DNA of 64,000 bases from Streptomyces spinosus. Lineage in GTDB: Bacteria > Actinomycetota > Actinomycetes > Streptomycetales > Streptomycetaceae. A program made the position numbers and the translations under genes. Numbering within the stretch: the stretch's first letter is position 1; every line of letters begins with the position of its first letter. The notes under the pieces were generated by a model, which saw only the letters and a program-made list of their open reading frames with translations, was not told the origin of the DNA and did not search any database. The stretch is from contig NZ_JAINRC010000019.1 in assembly GCF_020400655.1 (NCBI RefSeq), positions 124,001 through 188,000 on the forward strand. The letters are read 5' to 3'. This document shows, in pieces, positions 10,686-18,862 of the stretch.

Positions 10686-11564
10686 TCACGCTGGTGCCGG
10701 GACGGCGATGACGGGGCAGCCGGCGTGGTGCAGCACGCCTTGGCTGACCGAGCCCAGCAACATGCCGGTGAAGCCCCCACGGCCCCGGGTTCCCACCACG
10801 AGACCCAGCGCGTGCGCCGAGGCATCGGTGAGAACTTTGACGGGATGCCCGAGGACCACTTCATGACGCAGGTCGACCTCGGGGAAGCGGGCGTGGCGGC
10901 CCGCCACGACCTCGGAGAGCAGGCGGCGGCACTCCTGCTGCGGCTCGTGCTCGTCGAAGATCCGCAGCGGTCCGGGCTCCCAGACGAGCAGGGCCCGCAG
11001 CTGGGCGCCGTGCAGCGCCGCCTCCTCGAACGCCACGTCGACCGCGGCACCTGAGTGTTCGCTGCCGTCGACGCCGACGACGAAATACGAGGGCGTCTGG
11101 GTGATGTGCTCCGGCTCGGGGACGACCACCACGGGACAGTGCGTATGGGCCATGACCGGCAGGGCCACCGAGTGGGAGCCGAACACCTCCTGCCTGCGGC
11201 TCAGGTGCCGCGATCCCAGCACCACGGCGGTGGCGCCGCGACTCTGCTCGCGCAGCACCCACACCGGTTCGCCCTCCGCGAGGAGAACCTCCACCTCGAG
11301 CCGGGGGTGCCGGGCCGCGACGAAGGCCGCGGCCTCCTCCAGCACCTGTTGGCCGGCTTTGTGCAGCGCCTCGTTCCACTCCTCCCAGGACGGTGGGACT
11401 TCCCGCCCGCGATAGCCCCTGGTGGGCACGCCCTCTGCGTGGACGAGGCGCAACGGCAACCGGCGACGGGCGGCCTCGTCGGCCGCCCAGGCCGTCGCCA
11501 TCCGGTGGCCGGGATCAGGATCGAGACCCACCACGATCGGCCGGCGGTCAACGGGCCGGGACAT
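10686..11564 (-). CDS. Universal stress protein, two UspA domains
   Basis: 292 aa. Domain one starts RPIVVGLDPDPGHRMATAWA and has the loop GSRHLSRRQEVFGSHSV; domain two starts YFVVGVDGSEHSGAAVDVA and has GTRGRGGFTGMLLGSV with a full G-x2-G-x9-G-[ST] ATP loop. It is the second gene of the seven-gene operon; its start overlaps the DUF1918 gene by 17 bp. The role is presumed nucleotide-binding stress adaptation. Residue VGTRGRGG at the C-terminal site favours ATP binding in domain two. Confidence 0.88.
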   Translation of the reverse strand: MSRPVDRRPIVVGLDPDPGHRMATAWAADEAARRRLPLRLVHAEGVPTRGYRGREVPPSWEEWNEALHKAGQQVLEEAAAFVAARHPRLEVEVLLAEGEPVWVLREQSRGATAVVLGSRHLSRRQEVFGSHSVALPVMAHTHCPVVVVPEPEHITQTPSYFVVGVDGSEHSGAAVDVAFEEAALHGAQLRALLVWEPGPLRIFDEHEPQQECRRLLSEVVAGRHARFPEVDLRHEVVLGHPVKVLTDASAHALGLVVGTRGRGGFTGMLLGSVSQGVLHHAGCPVIAVPAPA

Positions 11565-11781
11565 GGCCGTCTCCGGTCACCAGATGGCGGACGTAGGCGT
11601 CAGGACCAGGGAAGTACAGGGTCACCCGTCCGCTGTCGGCCCGGCGCACGTCGTACGGAGGGCTGCCGTCCGGGTGGGGAGGGCCGACGACGACGCGTGC
11701 GCGCATCGAGGAGCCTGTCGCCTCGGGGCCGGTGATCGATATCGCCGGGTCGTTCGTCCTCAGCGGTGCGGGAGCGGACAT
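11548..11781 (-). CDS. DUF1918-like small protein
   Basis: 77 aa. The C-terminal half contains GSPPYDVRRADSGRVTLYFP and GPDAYVRHL, the pattern of DUF1918, a short beta-rich family often found next to universal stress and CBS genes in Streptomyces. The ATG at 11781 follows GGAGGAGGCGAGG. It is the leader gene of the seven-gene operon, 82 bp downstream of a DosR-like palindrome. Molecular function is unknown. Confidence 0.7.
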   Translation of the reverse strand: MSAPAPLRTNDPAISITGPEATGSSMRARVVVGPPHPDGSPPYDVRRADSGRVTLYFPGPDAYVRHLVTGDGHVPAR

Positions 11782-11862
11782 GGTCCTCGCCTCCTCCCTG
11801 CGGCGGCGCGGAGCTGATGCCTCCGCGATTCCATGGGAGCCTCGGGCGCTGTCGGCCTGCCA

Positions 11863-11876
11863 GGGGCCATTGGTCC
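11863..11876. promoter_or_regulatory. DosR/OsdR-type palindrome upstream of the seven-gene operon
   Basis: GGGGC-CATT-GGTCC, 82 bp before the DUF1918 start. It shares the CATT centre with the site at 29331. It is positioned to control the whole DUF1918-USP-nitroreductase-CBS-ATPase-TrkA-TrkA operon. Confidence 0.55.
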
Positions 11877-11916
11877 TCACGGCGGCCCTGTCGACCCTCC
11901 GCTCGCGCGGGACCGG

Positions 11917-13311
11917 TCAGCGCGTGTGCGCCGGGAGCGGGCCGGAGCGGGAGACCGCTGTACCCGGGGGCGCGACGCGACCCTCCGGGCGCAGTCGGGC
12001 TTCGATGCCGGCGCGCACCGACGCGGTGAGCCGGACAAGAGCCTCGGACCACACCGGCGGCACCGGCTCGGGTTCTTCGATCCGCAGGGCCGGGCCGGGC
12101 AGAGCGGCGAGGTCCTCCCGGAACCGCTTGCGCGCGTCCTGCCAGTGGTCCGGCGACCATGTCCGCCGCCCACCGCGCATGACCGTGCGCAACAGTGGCT
12201 GAGCGGACTCCGGCGGCTCTTCCTCGGCCAGGGCGATCACGTCGGGCCGCCCGGCGCGGCGGAAGACCTGCTTGCGGCCCGGGGCCGTGGCCTTCGCCGA
12301 GGACAGTTTCATCACGGGGTGGCCGTCGTACTCGACGAGCTTGTACGCGGCGTCCAGGTAGGGGGCGTCCGCGGCCACACCCACCTTCGTGCCCACCGCG
12401 TACACATCGATCGGGGCGCCGGCGCGTACCAGCCGGTCCACGCCGTACTCGTCGAGCCCGCCGCTGGCCACGATCCGTACGTCAGCCAGTCCGGCGGCGT
12501 CCAGGATGGCGCGTGACCGGCGCGAGAGCGCGTCGAGGTCGCCGCTGTCCAGGCGGATCGCGCAACCAGGTCCGCGTCGGAGCCCCGCGAGGACCCGGGC
12601 GGCGATGCGTACGCCCTGCTCGGTGTCGTAGGTGTCGACGAGGAAGGTGACGGGGCCGGGGTGGGCGCGCGCGAACGCCCGGAACGCCTCCTCCTCGCCG
12701 GGAAAAGCCTCGACATAGGAATGCGCCATGGTGCCCGAGGCCGGGATGTCGAGGGTCGTCGCCGCGGCCACGTTGCTCGTACCCGCGAACCCCACCAGGG
12801 CACCCAGACGGGCGGCCTGCAGACCGGCCCACGGGCCGTGCGTGCGGCGCAGGGAGAAGTCCACGACCGGCCGTCCGGCCGCGGCCAGTACACAGCGCGC
12901 CGCCTTCGACGCGACCACCGTCTGGTGGCACAGCTGGTTCAGCAGGTACGACTCGACGAGCTGGGCCTGCGGGAACGGGGCGGTCACCTCCAGCAGCGGC
13001 TCACCGGCGAACACCACACGGCCCTCCGGAACGGCCCGCACTTCGCCCTCGAAGGAGAGGCCCAGGAGTGGTTCGAGATCCCGGGCGGGACGGTGCAGGG
13101 CGTCCGCGAACTCCTCGATGTCGTCCCGCTCCACGCGGTACCGGGCCAGGAAGTCCAGAGCGGACTCCAGGCCCGCGGCAACCAGGAAGCCCCGGCCGGA
13201 TGGAAGGTCGCGGACGAAGAGGCTGAAGGTGGCCGGGGCCCGCATGCCCTCCCGGAGGTAGGACATGGCCATGGTCACCTCATAGAGGTCCGTGGTGGTG
13301 ACATCGGACAT
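11917..13311 (-). CDS. pncB: Nicotinate phosphoribosyltransferase
   Basis: 464 aa, full family length. It makes nicotinate mononucleotide from nicotinate and PRPP in NAD salvage. Visible features: the start TTDLYEVTMAMSYLREGM, the substrate segment DFSLRRTHGPWAGLQAARLG, GTSNVAAA, the RLDSGDL motif and a late IVASGGLDEYGV. A cysteine-free tail follows. It lies between the DUF1918 operon and hsp20 and is divergent from the latter. NAD recycling fits a non-growing hypoxic state. Streptomyces may carry another pncB elsewhere. Confidence 0.92.
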   Translation of the reverse strand: MSDVTTTDLYEVTMAMSYLREGMRAPATFSLFVRDLPSGRGFLVAAGLESALDFLARYRVERDDIEEFADALHRPARDLEPLLGLSFEGEVRAVPEGRVVFAGEPLLEVTAPFPQAQLVESYLLNQLCHQTVVASKAARCVLAAAGRPVVDFSLRRTHGPWAGLQAARLGALVGFAGTSNVAAATTLDIPASGTMAHSYVEAFPGEEEAFRAFARAHPGPVTFLVDTYDTEQGVRIAARVLAGLRRGPGCAIRLDSGDLDALSRRSRAILDAAGLADVRIVASGGLDEYGVDRLVRAGAPIDVYAVGTKVGVAADAPYLDAAYKLVEYDGHPVMKLSSAKATAPGRKQVFRRAGRPDVIALAEEEPPESAQPLLRTVMRGGRRTWSPDHWQDARKRFREDLAALPGPALRIEEPEPVPPVWSEALVRLTASVRAGIEARLRPEGRVAPPGTAVSRSGPLPAHTR

Positions 13312-13399
13312 GGTGATCGCCGCCGAGTGTCTTGGCTCCCTTGGTTACCAGTCTGTCCACGACAGCTCGGCACGAAAAGGACCTCAGGTCCCGCGGCAT

Positions 13400-13413
13400 G
13401 GGCTGTTCGGCCT
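13400..13413. promoter_or_regulatory. DosR/OsdR-type palindrome between pncB and hsp20
   Basis: GGGCT-GTTC-GGCCT, 72 bp before the hsp20 ATG and 89 bp from the pncB start, so it could serve both divergent genes. Confidence 0.5.
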
Positions 13414-13484
13414 CAGCGGTGCGGGGCCGTGCGCGCTGGACTGGAGGTGTCGGCAGGCCGCACGACAGCCGAGGAGGTACGGCG

Positions 13485-13904
13485 ATGACGCTGGCACGCA
13501 GGCAGAGACTCGCGTTCCCTGAGATGTCGGACTGGTTCGAGAACCTTCCGGCCCGGTTCGCGATGCCCACGGTGGGTGACCTGTACACGGTTCCGGTGGA
13601 GGACTACACGGAGGACGGTCGCTATGTGATGCGAGCGGAGCTGCCTGGTGTGTCGCCCGAGGACATCGACGTCTTCATCAGCGACGGCATCCTCACGGTG
13701 GAGGCCGAACGCACCGAGAAGGACGTCACGAAGAACCACAGCGAGATCCGGTACGGCGCGATGAGCCGCAGCCTCACGCTGCCGCCGGGCGCCGACGAGG
13801 ACGACGTCAAGGCCGACTACACCGACGGCATGCTGACGGTCAGCGTGGGCCTGGGCGCGGAGAAGACGGAGGCGAAACACGTGGAGGTCCGGCACGGGAA
13901 CTGA
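13485..13904 (+). CDS. Hsp20/alpha-crystallin small heat-shock protein
   Basis: 139 aa. The alpha-crystallin domain spans about residues 40-135, with YVMRAELPGVSPEDIDVFIS and the closing DYTDGMLTVSVGL (beta-strand pair and GxLT/GMLTV motif). Small heat-shock proteins hold unfolded proteins as oligomers. The ATG at 13485 follows GAGGAGGTACG. Mycobacterial HspX (Acr), the hallmark of the DosR regulon, is the obvious counterpart. It converges on the V-ATPase operon, only 4 bp from the stop of its last gene. Confidence 0.92.
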   Translation: MTLARRQRLAFPEMSDWFENLPARFAMPTVGDLYTVPVEDYTEDGRYVMRAELPGVSPEDIDVFISDGILTVEAERTEKDVTKNHSEIRYGAMSRSLTLPPGADEDDVKADYTDGMLTVSVGLGAEKTEAKHVEVRHGN

Positions 13905-13908
13905 ACAC

Positions 13909-14529
13909 TCAAGGGCCGCCGTGGCCGCCGGCCCAGCGGCGTCGTACCGCTTCTTCGTGCTCCGTCTCCTCCAGCGCCAGATCCGCTGCTGCCAGTTCGT
14001 CCTGTAGCCGAGGGATCCAGTGCCGGCGCAGGGCGCGGACCCGCTGCCGCGTCCGTACGGCCTCGGCGGCCAGAAGCTCGGCGGCCGCCCGGTGGACGGC
14101 GAGTTCCGCCGCGGCACGGGCCGCGGCACGATAGGCCGTCTCGGCGTGCGCGAGGGCGGTGTTGGACGGTGTCGGTTCCCCCGCGGAGCGGACGGGATCC
14201 GTCCAGCTGACCGCTGCGGGATGGCGCACGCCCATCAGCGCTCCCCACTGGACGTCGACGCGCGCCCGCTGCGCCGGTGCTGCCTGGGCAAGGGCGCGTT
14301 CGCCGCCCAGCAGCACGCCTCGTACCAGCCAGGTTTCCGCTTCGGCCAGCCTCTGTCGCCACACCCGGCCCGCCTCCTCAGCCGCTTGCCGTGCCCTGTG
14401 CTCCTGGTCCAGCAGGAGCCGGAGCTTGCGTTCCAGGAGGTCCGCTCCGCGAACCGCCATGGCGAGGCTGCGACGCAGCCGCAGGCGCCCGGCCCGCCCG
14501 GCCGGAACCCGGCGCGCCCGCGGACTCAT
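13909..14529 (-). CDS. V/A-type ATPase subunit D
   Basis: 206 aa, long alpha-helical coiled coil at both ends, as expected for the central rotor stalk. It starts MSPRARRVPAGRAGRLRLRR, resembling the basic N-terminus of archaeal and bacterial D subunits. Its start overlaps the subunit B stop by four bases, the usual A-B-D order. Identification rests on position and coiled-coil form more than on strong motifs. Confidence 0.8.
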   Translation of the reverse strand: MSPRARRVPAGRAGRLRLRRSLAMAVRGADLLERKLRLLLDQEHRARQAAEEAGRVWRQRLAEAETWLVRGVLLGGERALAQAAPAQRARVDVQWGALMGVRHPAAVSWTDPVRSAGEPTPSNTALAHAETAYRAAARAAAELAVHRAAAELLAAEAVRTRQRVRALRRHWIPRLQDELAAADLALEETEHEEAVRRRWAGGHGGP

Positions 14530-15920
14530 CGTGCCTCCTGGTCCTGCGGCAGCGCGTGGGCGTCGAGCAGGTCGGCGGGAAGCATGCCGAGCTGGCTGCG
14601 CGGCAGGGTGAGCAGCACCTCCCAGGCCCGGCCCAGGGAATCGTCCAGCGACCGGTCCTCGTCGGCACGCTGCGCGAGGAACCGGTGCCGGAAGGCGTCC
14701 TCCAGGTCCAGATGGCGCAGATCGGTCGGGCTGAGCGCCGACCGCCCGATCAGGTCGGCGAGCTCTCGCACCTGCCGCGACCGGGCCAGCGCGGCGATCA
14801 ACTGCGCCGCGACGGCGGGATGGTCCGCGCGGGTGCGTCCCGCTCCGGTTCCCTTGCGCATCAGTCGCGACAGCGAGGCCAGCGGATCCACGGGCGGATA
14901 CGTGCCTCCCGCCTGCACTTCGCCGGACAGCACGATCTGGCCTTCGGTGATGTAGCCGGTGAGGTCCGGGACGGGGTGGGTGATGTCGCCCGCGGGCATG
15001 GTGAGAACGGGGAGGATGGTCACCGACCCTGGCCGGCCCCTGATGCGGCCACAGCGTTCGTAGAGAGACGCCAGGTCGCTGTAGAGATAGCCGGGGTAGG
15101 CCCGGCGGGCCGGAATCTCGCCACGCGCGGCGGACACCTCGCGCAGCGCCTCCGCGTAGGCCGTCATGTCCGTCATGACCACCAGAACGTGACGGCCCTC
15201 GCCGAACGCCAGGTGCTCGGCGACGGTCAGGGCGAGTCGCGGGGTGAGCAGCCGTTCGATCACCGGGTCGTCGGCGGTGTTGAGGAACAGGACCAGTTCC
15301 CTCGCGGCCGAGCGGGCCGCCAGCCCGTGGCGGACGAACGCCGTGTCTGCGTGGGTGAGTCCCATGCCGGCGAACACGACGGCGAACGGGTCGCCTCCGC
15401 AGGTCGCCTGAGCGGCGATCTGCACGGCCAGTTCCAGGTGTGGCAGCCCGGCCGCCGAGAACAGCGGCAGCTTCTGGCCCCGCACCAGCGTGGTGAGCAC
15501 GTCCACGGCGGCCACACCGGTGAGCACCGCCTCGTTCGGCGGTTCCCGGCGTACCGGGTTGATCGGCGCGCCGCCGACCTCCGCGTACGATCCGCCCAGC
15601 ACGGGTGGGCCGCCGTCGGCCGGCTCGCCCCGGCCGTTGCACACCCGTCCCAGCCACCCGGCACCGACCGGTATCCGCAGCGGCGTCCCCGAGAAGGCGA
15701 CACGGGTGCCGGTGCGGCTCATGCCGGCCGTGTCCTCCAGGACCTGAACCACCGCGATGTCGCGGTCCACTTCCAGGACCAGACCGTGTCGTCGTTCACC
15801 GGAGTCGAGGACGATCGTGGCGAACTCGTCCCAGCCGACCCCGCTCACTCCCTCGACGAACAGGAGCGGGCCGCGCAGATCCCGTACCCTCGTGTACTCG
15901 ATGCCCACGGCGCCGGTCAT
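14526..15920 (-). CDS. V/A-type ATPase subunit B
   Basis: 464 aa, non-catalytic nucleotide-binding subunit of the V1/A1 head. Diagnostic parts: the N-terminal barrel (VEGVSGVGWDEFATIVLDSG), GRVCNGRGEPADGGPP, PINPVRREPPNEAVLTGVAA, and the Walker-B-like VLVVMTDMTAYAEALREVS, where archaeal and Enterococcus B subunits have the same wording. As in other B subunits, the loop at the P-loop position (SAAGLPHLELAVQ) is not a canonical GxxGxGKT. The start overlaps the subunit A stop by four bases. Confidence 0.92.
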   Translation of the reverse strand: MTGAVGIEYTRVRDLRGPLLFVEGVSGVGWDEFATIVLDSGERRHGLVLEVDRDIAVVQVLEDTAGMSRTGTRVAFSGTPLRIPVGAGWLGRVCNGRGEPADGGPPVLGGSYAEVGGAPINPVRREPPNEAVLTGVAAVDVLTTLVRGQKLPLFSAAGLPHLELAVQIAAQATCGGDPFAVVFAGMGLTHADTAFVRHGLAARSAARELVLFLNTADDPVIERLLTPRLALTVAEHLAFGEGRHVLVVMTDMTAYAEALREVSAARGEIPARRAYPGYLYSDLASLYERCGRIRGRPGSVTILPVLTMPAGDITHPVPDLTGYITEGQIVLSGEVQAGGTYPPVDPLASLSRLMRKGTGAGRTRADHPAVAAQLIAALARSRQVRELADLIGRSALSPTDLRHLDLEDAFRHRFLAQRADEDRSLDDSLGRAWEVLLTLPRSQLGMLPADLLDAHALPQDQEAR

Positions 15921-17716
15921 GCCGCCTCCCTGAGCCGGGCCAGCACGGTGTCGCGGGCCGCGCTCACCGGAGCGGTCTCGTCGGGGCCCGCCGTCTCACG
16001 TGCCCGCAGCAGCGGGGTCAGGTCGACCGCTTCGACGGCATCCGCGGGGATTCCGGAGTCCACCAGTTCCAGGCAGCGATCGATGACCGTCAGTACGGCC
16101 TCCACCAGGGCCGCCGTCTTCGCGGGCGAGCTGTAGGCGTCCGCCGGGGACAGCGCGTTCTGCTGGATCGCCGCCTCACGCAGCAGCCGTCCGGCGAGCA
16201 CACTGATCCGTTCCCGGGGCGGCAGCGCCGTGATGCCGACCAGTTCGACCAGGTCGGCCAGCCGGTCCGACTCCGCCAGCTGCCGCGCCACACGGCCACG
16301 CCGCTCGGCCCACTCGGCGTCACCGGCCTGGGCATGGGCGGCGGCCAGTGTGCTCGCGTCCCGGGAGAAGGACTCCGACCAGGACACGGCCGGATAGTGG
16401 CGCGCGTAGGCGAGATCGCGGTCCAGGCTCCACAGGCAGCGCACGAAGCGCTCGGTGTGCGCGGTGACGGGCTCGGTGCGGTCACCGCCCGGGGGAGACA
16501 CCGCGCCGATCACCGTGACCGAGCCGGTCGCGCCGCCGAGGGTGCGCACGGCGGCGGCCCGCTCGTAGAATGCGGCCAGTTGCGAGGCGAGCCCCGCCGG
16601 ATAGCCTTCCTCGGCGGGGAGTTCGCCCATCCGGGAGGCGAACTCGCGCAGCGCCTCCGCCCATCGGGAGGTCGAGTCGGCGATCAGAACGACGTCGAGG
16701 CCCATGTCGCGGAAGTACTCGGCGACCGTCGCGCCCGTGTGCACACTCGCCTCGCGGGCCATCATCGGCATGTTGGAGGTGTTGGCGATCGTCACGGTCC
16801 GTTCGGCCAGACGGCCCCCGGTCCGCGGATCGGTCAGCTCCGCCAGCTCCTCGATGACGTCCGCCATCTCGTTGCCACGCTCGCCGCAGCCGACGTAGAC
16901 GATGACGTCGGCGTCGCACCACTTGGCGATCTGCTGCAGCAGCATGGTCTTGCCGGTGCCGAAGCCGCCGGGCACGGCGACGGTGCTGCCACGTGCCACC
17001 GGGAAGAGCAGGTCGACGGCCCGCTGCCCGGTGTTCAGGGGCACGTCCGCCGGCAACCGCCGCGCGACCGGTCGCGGGCTTCGCACCGGCCAGGACTGCT
17101 CCAACCGCACGTCCTGGCCGTCCACCACGGCGAGCACGGCGTTCGAGGGGTGATCGCCGGCCCCCGCGACCCAGGTCACCTCACCCGACAGGTCCGCAGG
17201 CACCAGGAGTCGCAGTGGCACGCCCGCGCCGATCTCCCCGAGGACGTCACCGGCCGCGACCGGCGCTCCCTCGGCCACTCGCGGCGTGAACGACCAGGCG
17301 CGACGGTCCGGTTGGCCCGTCGTCGGTCCGCCTGCCGTGAGAAGGTCGCCGACGCCGGCCAGAGGACGCAGCAGCCCGTCGAACACCCCGCCGAGCAGAT
17401 CCGGTGCCAGCCGCACCGACAGGGGGCGCCCCTGGGGCTCCGCAAGGTGCCCGGGGGCCAGCCCGCCGGTGTACTCGTACGCCTCGACGGTGGCCGTGTC
17501 GCCGTGGATGGCGACCACCTCGCCCGGCAGGCGGGCGCCACCCAGCATGACCAGGTCGTGCATGGCCACCGTGGGCGGACAGGTGATCTCCACGAGGGGG
17601 CCGGCGACACGGAGGATCCGTGGCCGGTCCGCACCGTCCGGCGGAGTGCCGGGTGGGATCTGTGGCAGCGTGCGCCTGCCCGACGAGTCCGACGAAGGGT
17701 TGCCGGAGGTGGTCAT
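15917..17716 (-). CDS. V/A-type ATPase catalytic subunit A
   Basis: 599 aa from the ATG at 17716, which overlaps the E-subunit stop (ATGA). It is the catalytic subunit: P-loop GGFGTGKT at residues 250-257, followed by VYVGCGERGNEMADVIEEL and VLIADSTSRWAEALREFASR. The bulge domain unique to A subunits is at about 110-200. It hydrolyses or makes ATP in the A3B3 head. The protein is as well conserved as those of Thermus or Clostridia, with no missing key residues, so the complex is probably functional. Confidence 0.94.
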   Translation of the reverse strand: MTTSGNPSSDSSGRRTLPQIPPGTPPDGADRPRILRVAGPLVEITCPPTVAMHDLVMLGGARLPGEVVAIHGDTATVEAYEYTGGLAPGHLAEPQGRPLSVRLAPDLLGGVFDGLLRPLAGVGDLLTAGGPTTGQPDRRAWSFTPRVAEGAPVAAGDVLGEIGAGVPLRLLVPADLSGEVTWVAGAGDHPSNAVLAVVDGQDVRLEQSWPVRSPRPVARRLPADVPLNTGQRAVDLLFPVARGSTVAVPGGFGTGKTMLLQQIAKWCDADVIVYVGCGERGNEMADVIEELAELTDPRTGGRLAERTVTIANTSNMPMMAREASVHTGATVAEYFRDMGLDVVLIADSTSRWAEALREFASRMGELPAEEGYPAGLASQLAAFYERAAAVRTLGGATGSVTVIGAVSPPGGDRTEPVTAHTERFVRCLWSLDRDLAYARHYPAVSWSESFSRDASTLAAAHAQAGDAEWAERRGRVARQLAESDRLADLVELVGITALPPRERISVLAGRLLREAAIQQNALSPADAYSSPAKTAALVEAVLTVIDRCLELVDSGIPADAVEAVDLTPLLRARETAGPDETAPVSAARDTVLARLREAA

Positions 17717-18222
17717 GCCGGCTCCCACAACCTTTCGGCTTGGACACCCAGCCGGTCCAGGGCACGATCGGCGAGGGCGTCCGCCGACAGGTCGACCCGG
17801 CGGCCGGGCACCTCGGCCGTCACCCCGCCCTCCGAGGCTGTCGTGACCCTCGCCCGCGGACCCAGCAGTCTTCGTGCCGTCTCCGCGCAGCGCGGCCCGA
17901 TCGATGCATCCGCTGTGAATTCCCTTCGCACACCTGCGTGGACCGCAGCCCTGAGAGCCGCGTAGACCTCGGCCCTGGCCGCCAGTTCCGCTGCCCAGGC
18001 GTCCTGGACCGCCCGCACCCGCTCCCGGGCCGCCTCGGCGGCACCGTCGGCTCTGCCCAGCTCTCGGGCCCGCTCGAGCACCGCCTCGGCCGTGGCGCGG
18101 GCTGAGCGCAGGGTTTCCTCCGCATCGGTCTGGGCGCGGTCCCGAACGGCGTCGGCCGAGGCCCGCGCCGCGCGCAGCAACTCGGCGCGGACGGGGCTCA
18201 GCGCGTCCGCCGGCGCGGTCAT
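17713..18222 (-). CDS. V/A-type ATPase subunit E
   Basis: 169 aa peripheral-stalk protein: alanine/arginine-rich coiled coil over the first 100 residues (AELLRAARASADAVRDRAQT), then a C-terminal globular part with RLLGPRARVTTASEGGV and RRVDLSADALADRALDRLG, the family's C-terminal pattern. It overlaps F and A by four bases on each side. Confidence 0.82.
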   Translation of the reverse strand: MTAPADALSPVRAELLRAARASADAVRDRAQTDAEETLRSARATAEAVLERARELGRADGAAEAARERVRAVQDAWAAELAARAEVYAALRAAVHAGVRREFTADASIGPRCAETARRLLGPRARVTTASEGGVTAEVPGRRVDLSADALADRALDRLGVQAERLWEPA

Positions 18223-18452
18223 CCGGGCATCACCACCGTCAGCGGCCGGGACGCGTCCGGCGCCGTCGCCGCGCCGCCCAGCGCTTCGGCGGCGTCGGCC
18301 GTGAGGATCACGAGGCCGACCGTGCGGGGCAGCGTCCGCCAGGCCCGTCGGACGGCGTCCGGATCCTCCGCGACGAGCACGTCGACTCCCGCCAGCGCCA
18401 GACCGGACACGCTGGTCCGTGTGCCGATGGCGGCCACGGTAGCCATCGTCAT
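18219..18452 (-). CDS. V/A-type ATPase subunit F
   Basis: 77 aa, Rossmann-like fold: VAAIGTRTSVSGLALAGVDV, then TVGLVILTADAAEAL and RPLTVVMPG. This matches the short F subunit that links the rotor to the head. It is shorter than the usual ~100 aa, ending right after the VVMPG strand, so the C-terminal helix is missing. Start and stop overlap its neighbours by four bases. Confidence 0.8.
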   Translation of the reverse strand: MTMATVAAIGTRTSVSGLALAGVDVLVAEDPDAVRRAWRTLPRTVGLVILTADAAEALGGAATAPDASRPLTVVMPG

Positions 18453-18862
18453 GCCTTTCCGATCAGCAGGATCGCGACCACCAGCCCGTACACCGCGATG
18501 CCCTCCGCCAGACCGACGATCACCATCGCCCGGCCGAACATCTCCGGTCGCTCGCTCAGCGCGGCCAGCGCCGCGGCACCCGTGTAGGCGACGGCGATCG
18601 CGGCTCCTATGGACGCGCCGGCCACCGCGATGGCCGCCCCGATCAGGGCGGATCCGTTGACTCCACCGGCCGCTGCGGCCTGCGCCGAAGCCTGCGCCGG
18701 TCCTGCCGACGCCGTGGCGAGGACGACGAGGGCGCCGCCCAGGAGGGCGAGGTTCGTGGCCAGGAGCCAGCGGAAGGCGTGTCTGGTCCGCCGTCGCCGC
18801 AACAGCCGGACGGCGCCGAGCACCGCGGCCAGGACCGGCAGGACGATCAGCCAGGTGAGCAT
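18449..18862 (-). CDS. V/A-type ATPase membrane rotor subunit K (c ring)
   Basis: 137 aa. An N-terminal membrane segment and a second hydrophobic stretch are followed by the c-subunit hairpin: helix ALIGAAIAVAGASIGAAIAV, polar loop ALSERPEMFG, then helix VGLAEGIAVYGLVVAIL, whose glutamate is the ion carrier. The loop and GLAEGIAVYG wording is the common c-ring signature. I see no glutamine where sodium-type NtpK subunits have one, so protons are the more likely ion, by inference. The ATG at 18862 follows AAGGTGAT; upstream frame is not used. Confidence 0.9.
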   Translation of the reverse strand: MLTWLIVLPVLAAVLGAVRLLRRRRTRHAFRWLLATNLALLGGALVVLATASAGPAQASAQAAAAGGVNGSALIGAAIAVAGASIGAAIAVAYTGAAALAALSERPEMFGRAMVIVGLAEGIAVYGLVVAILLIGKA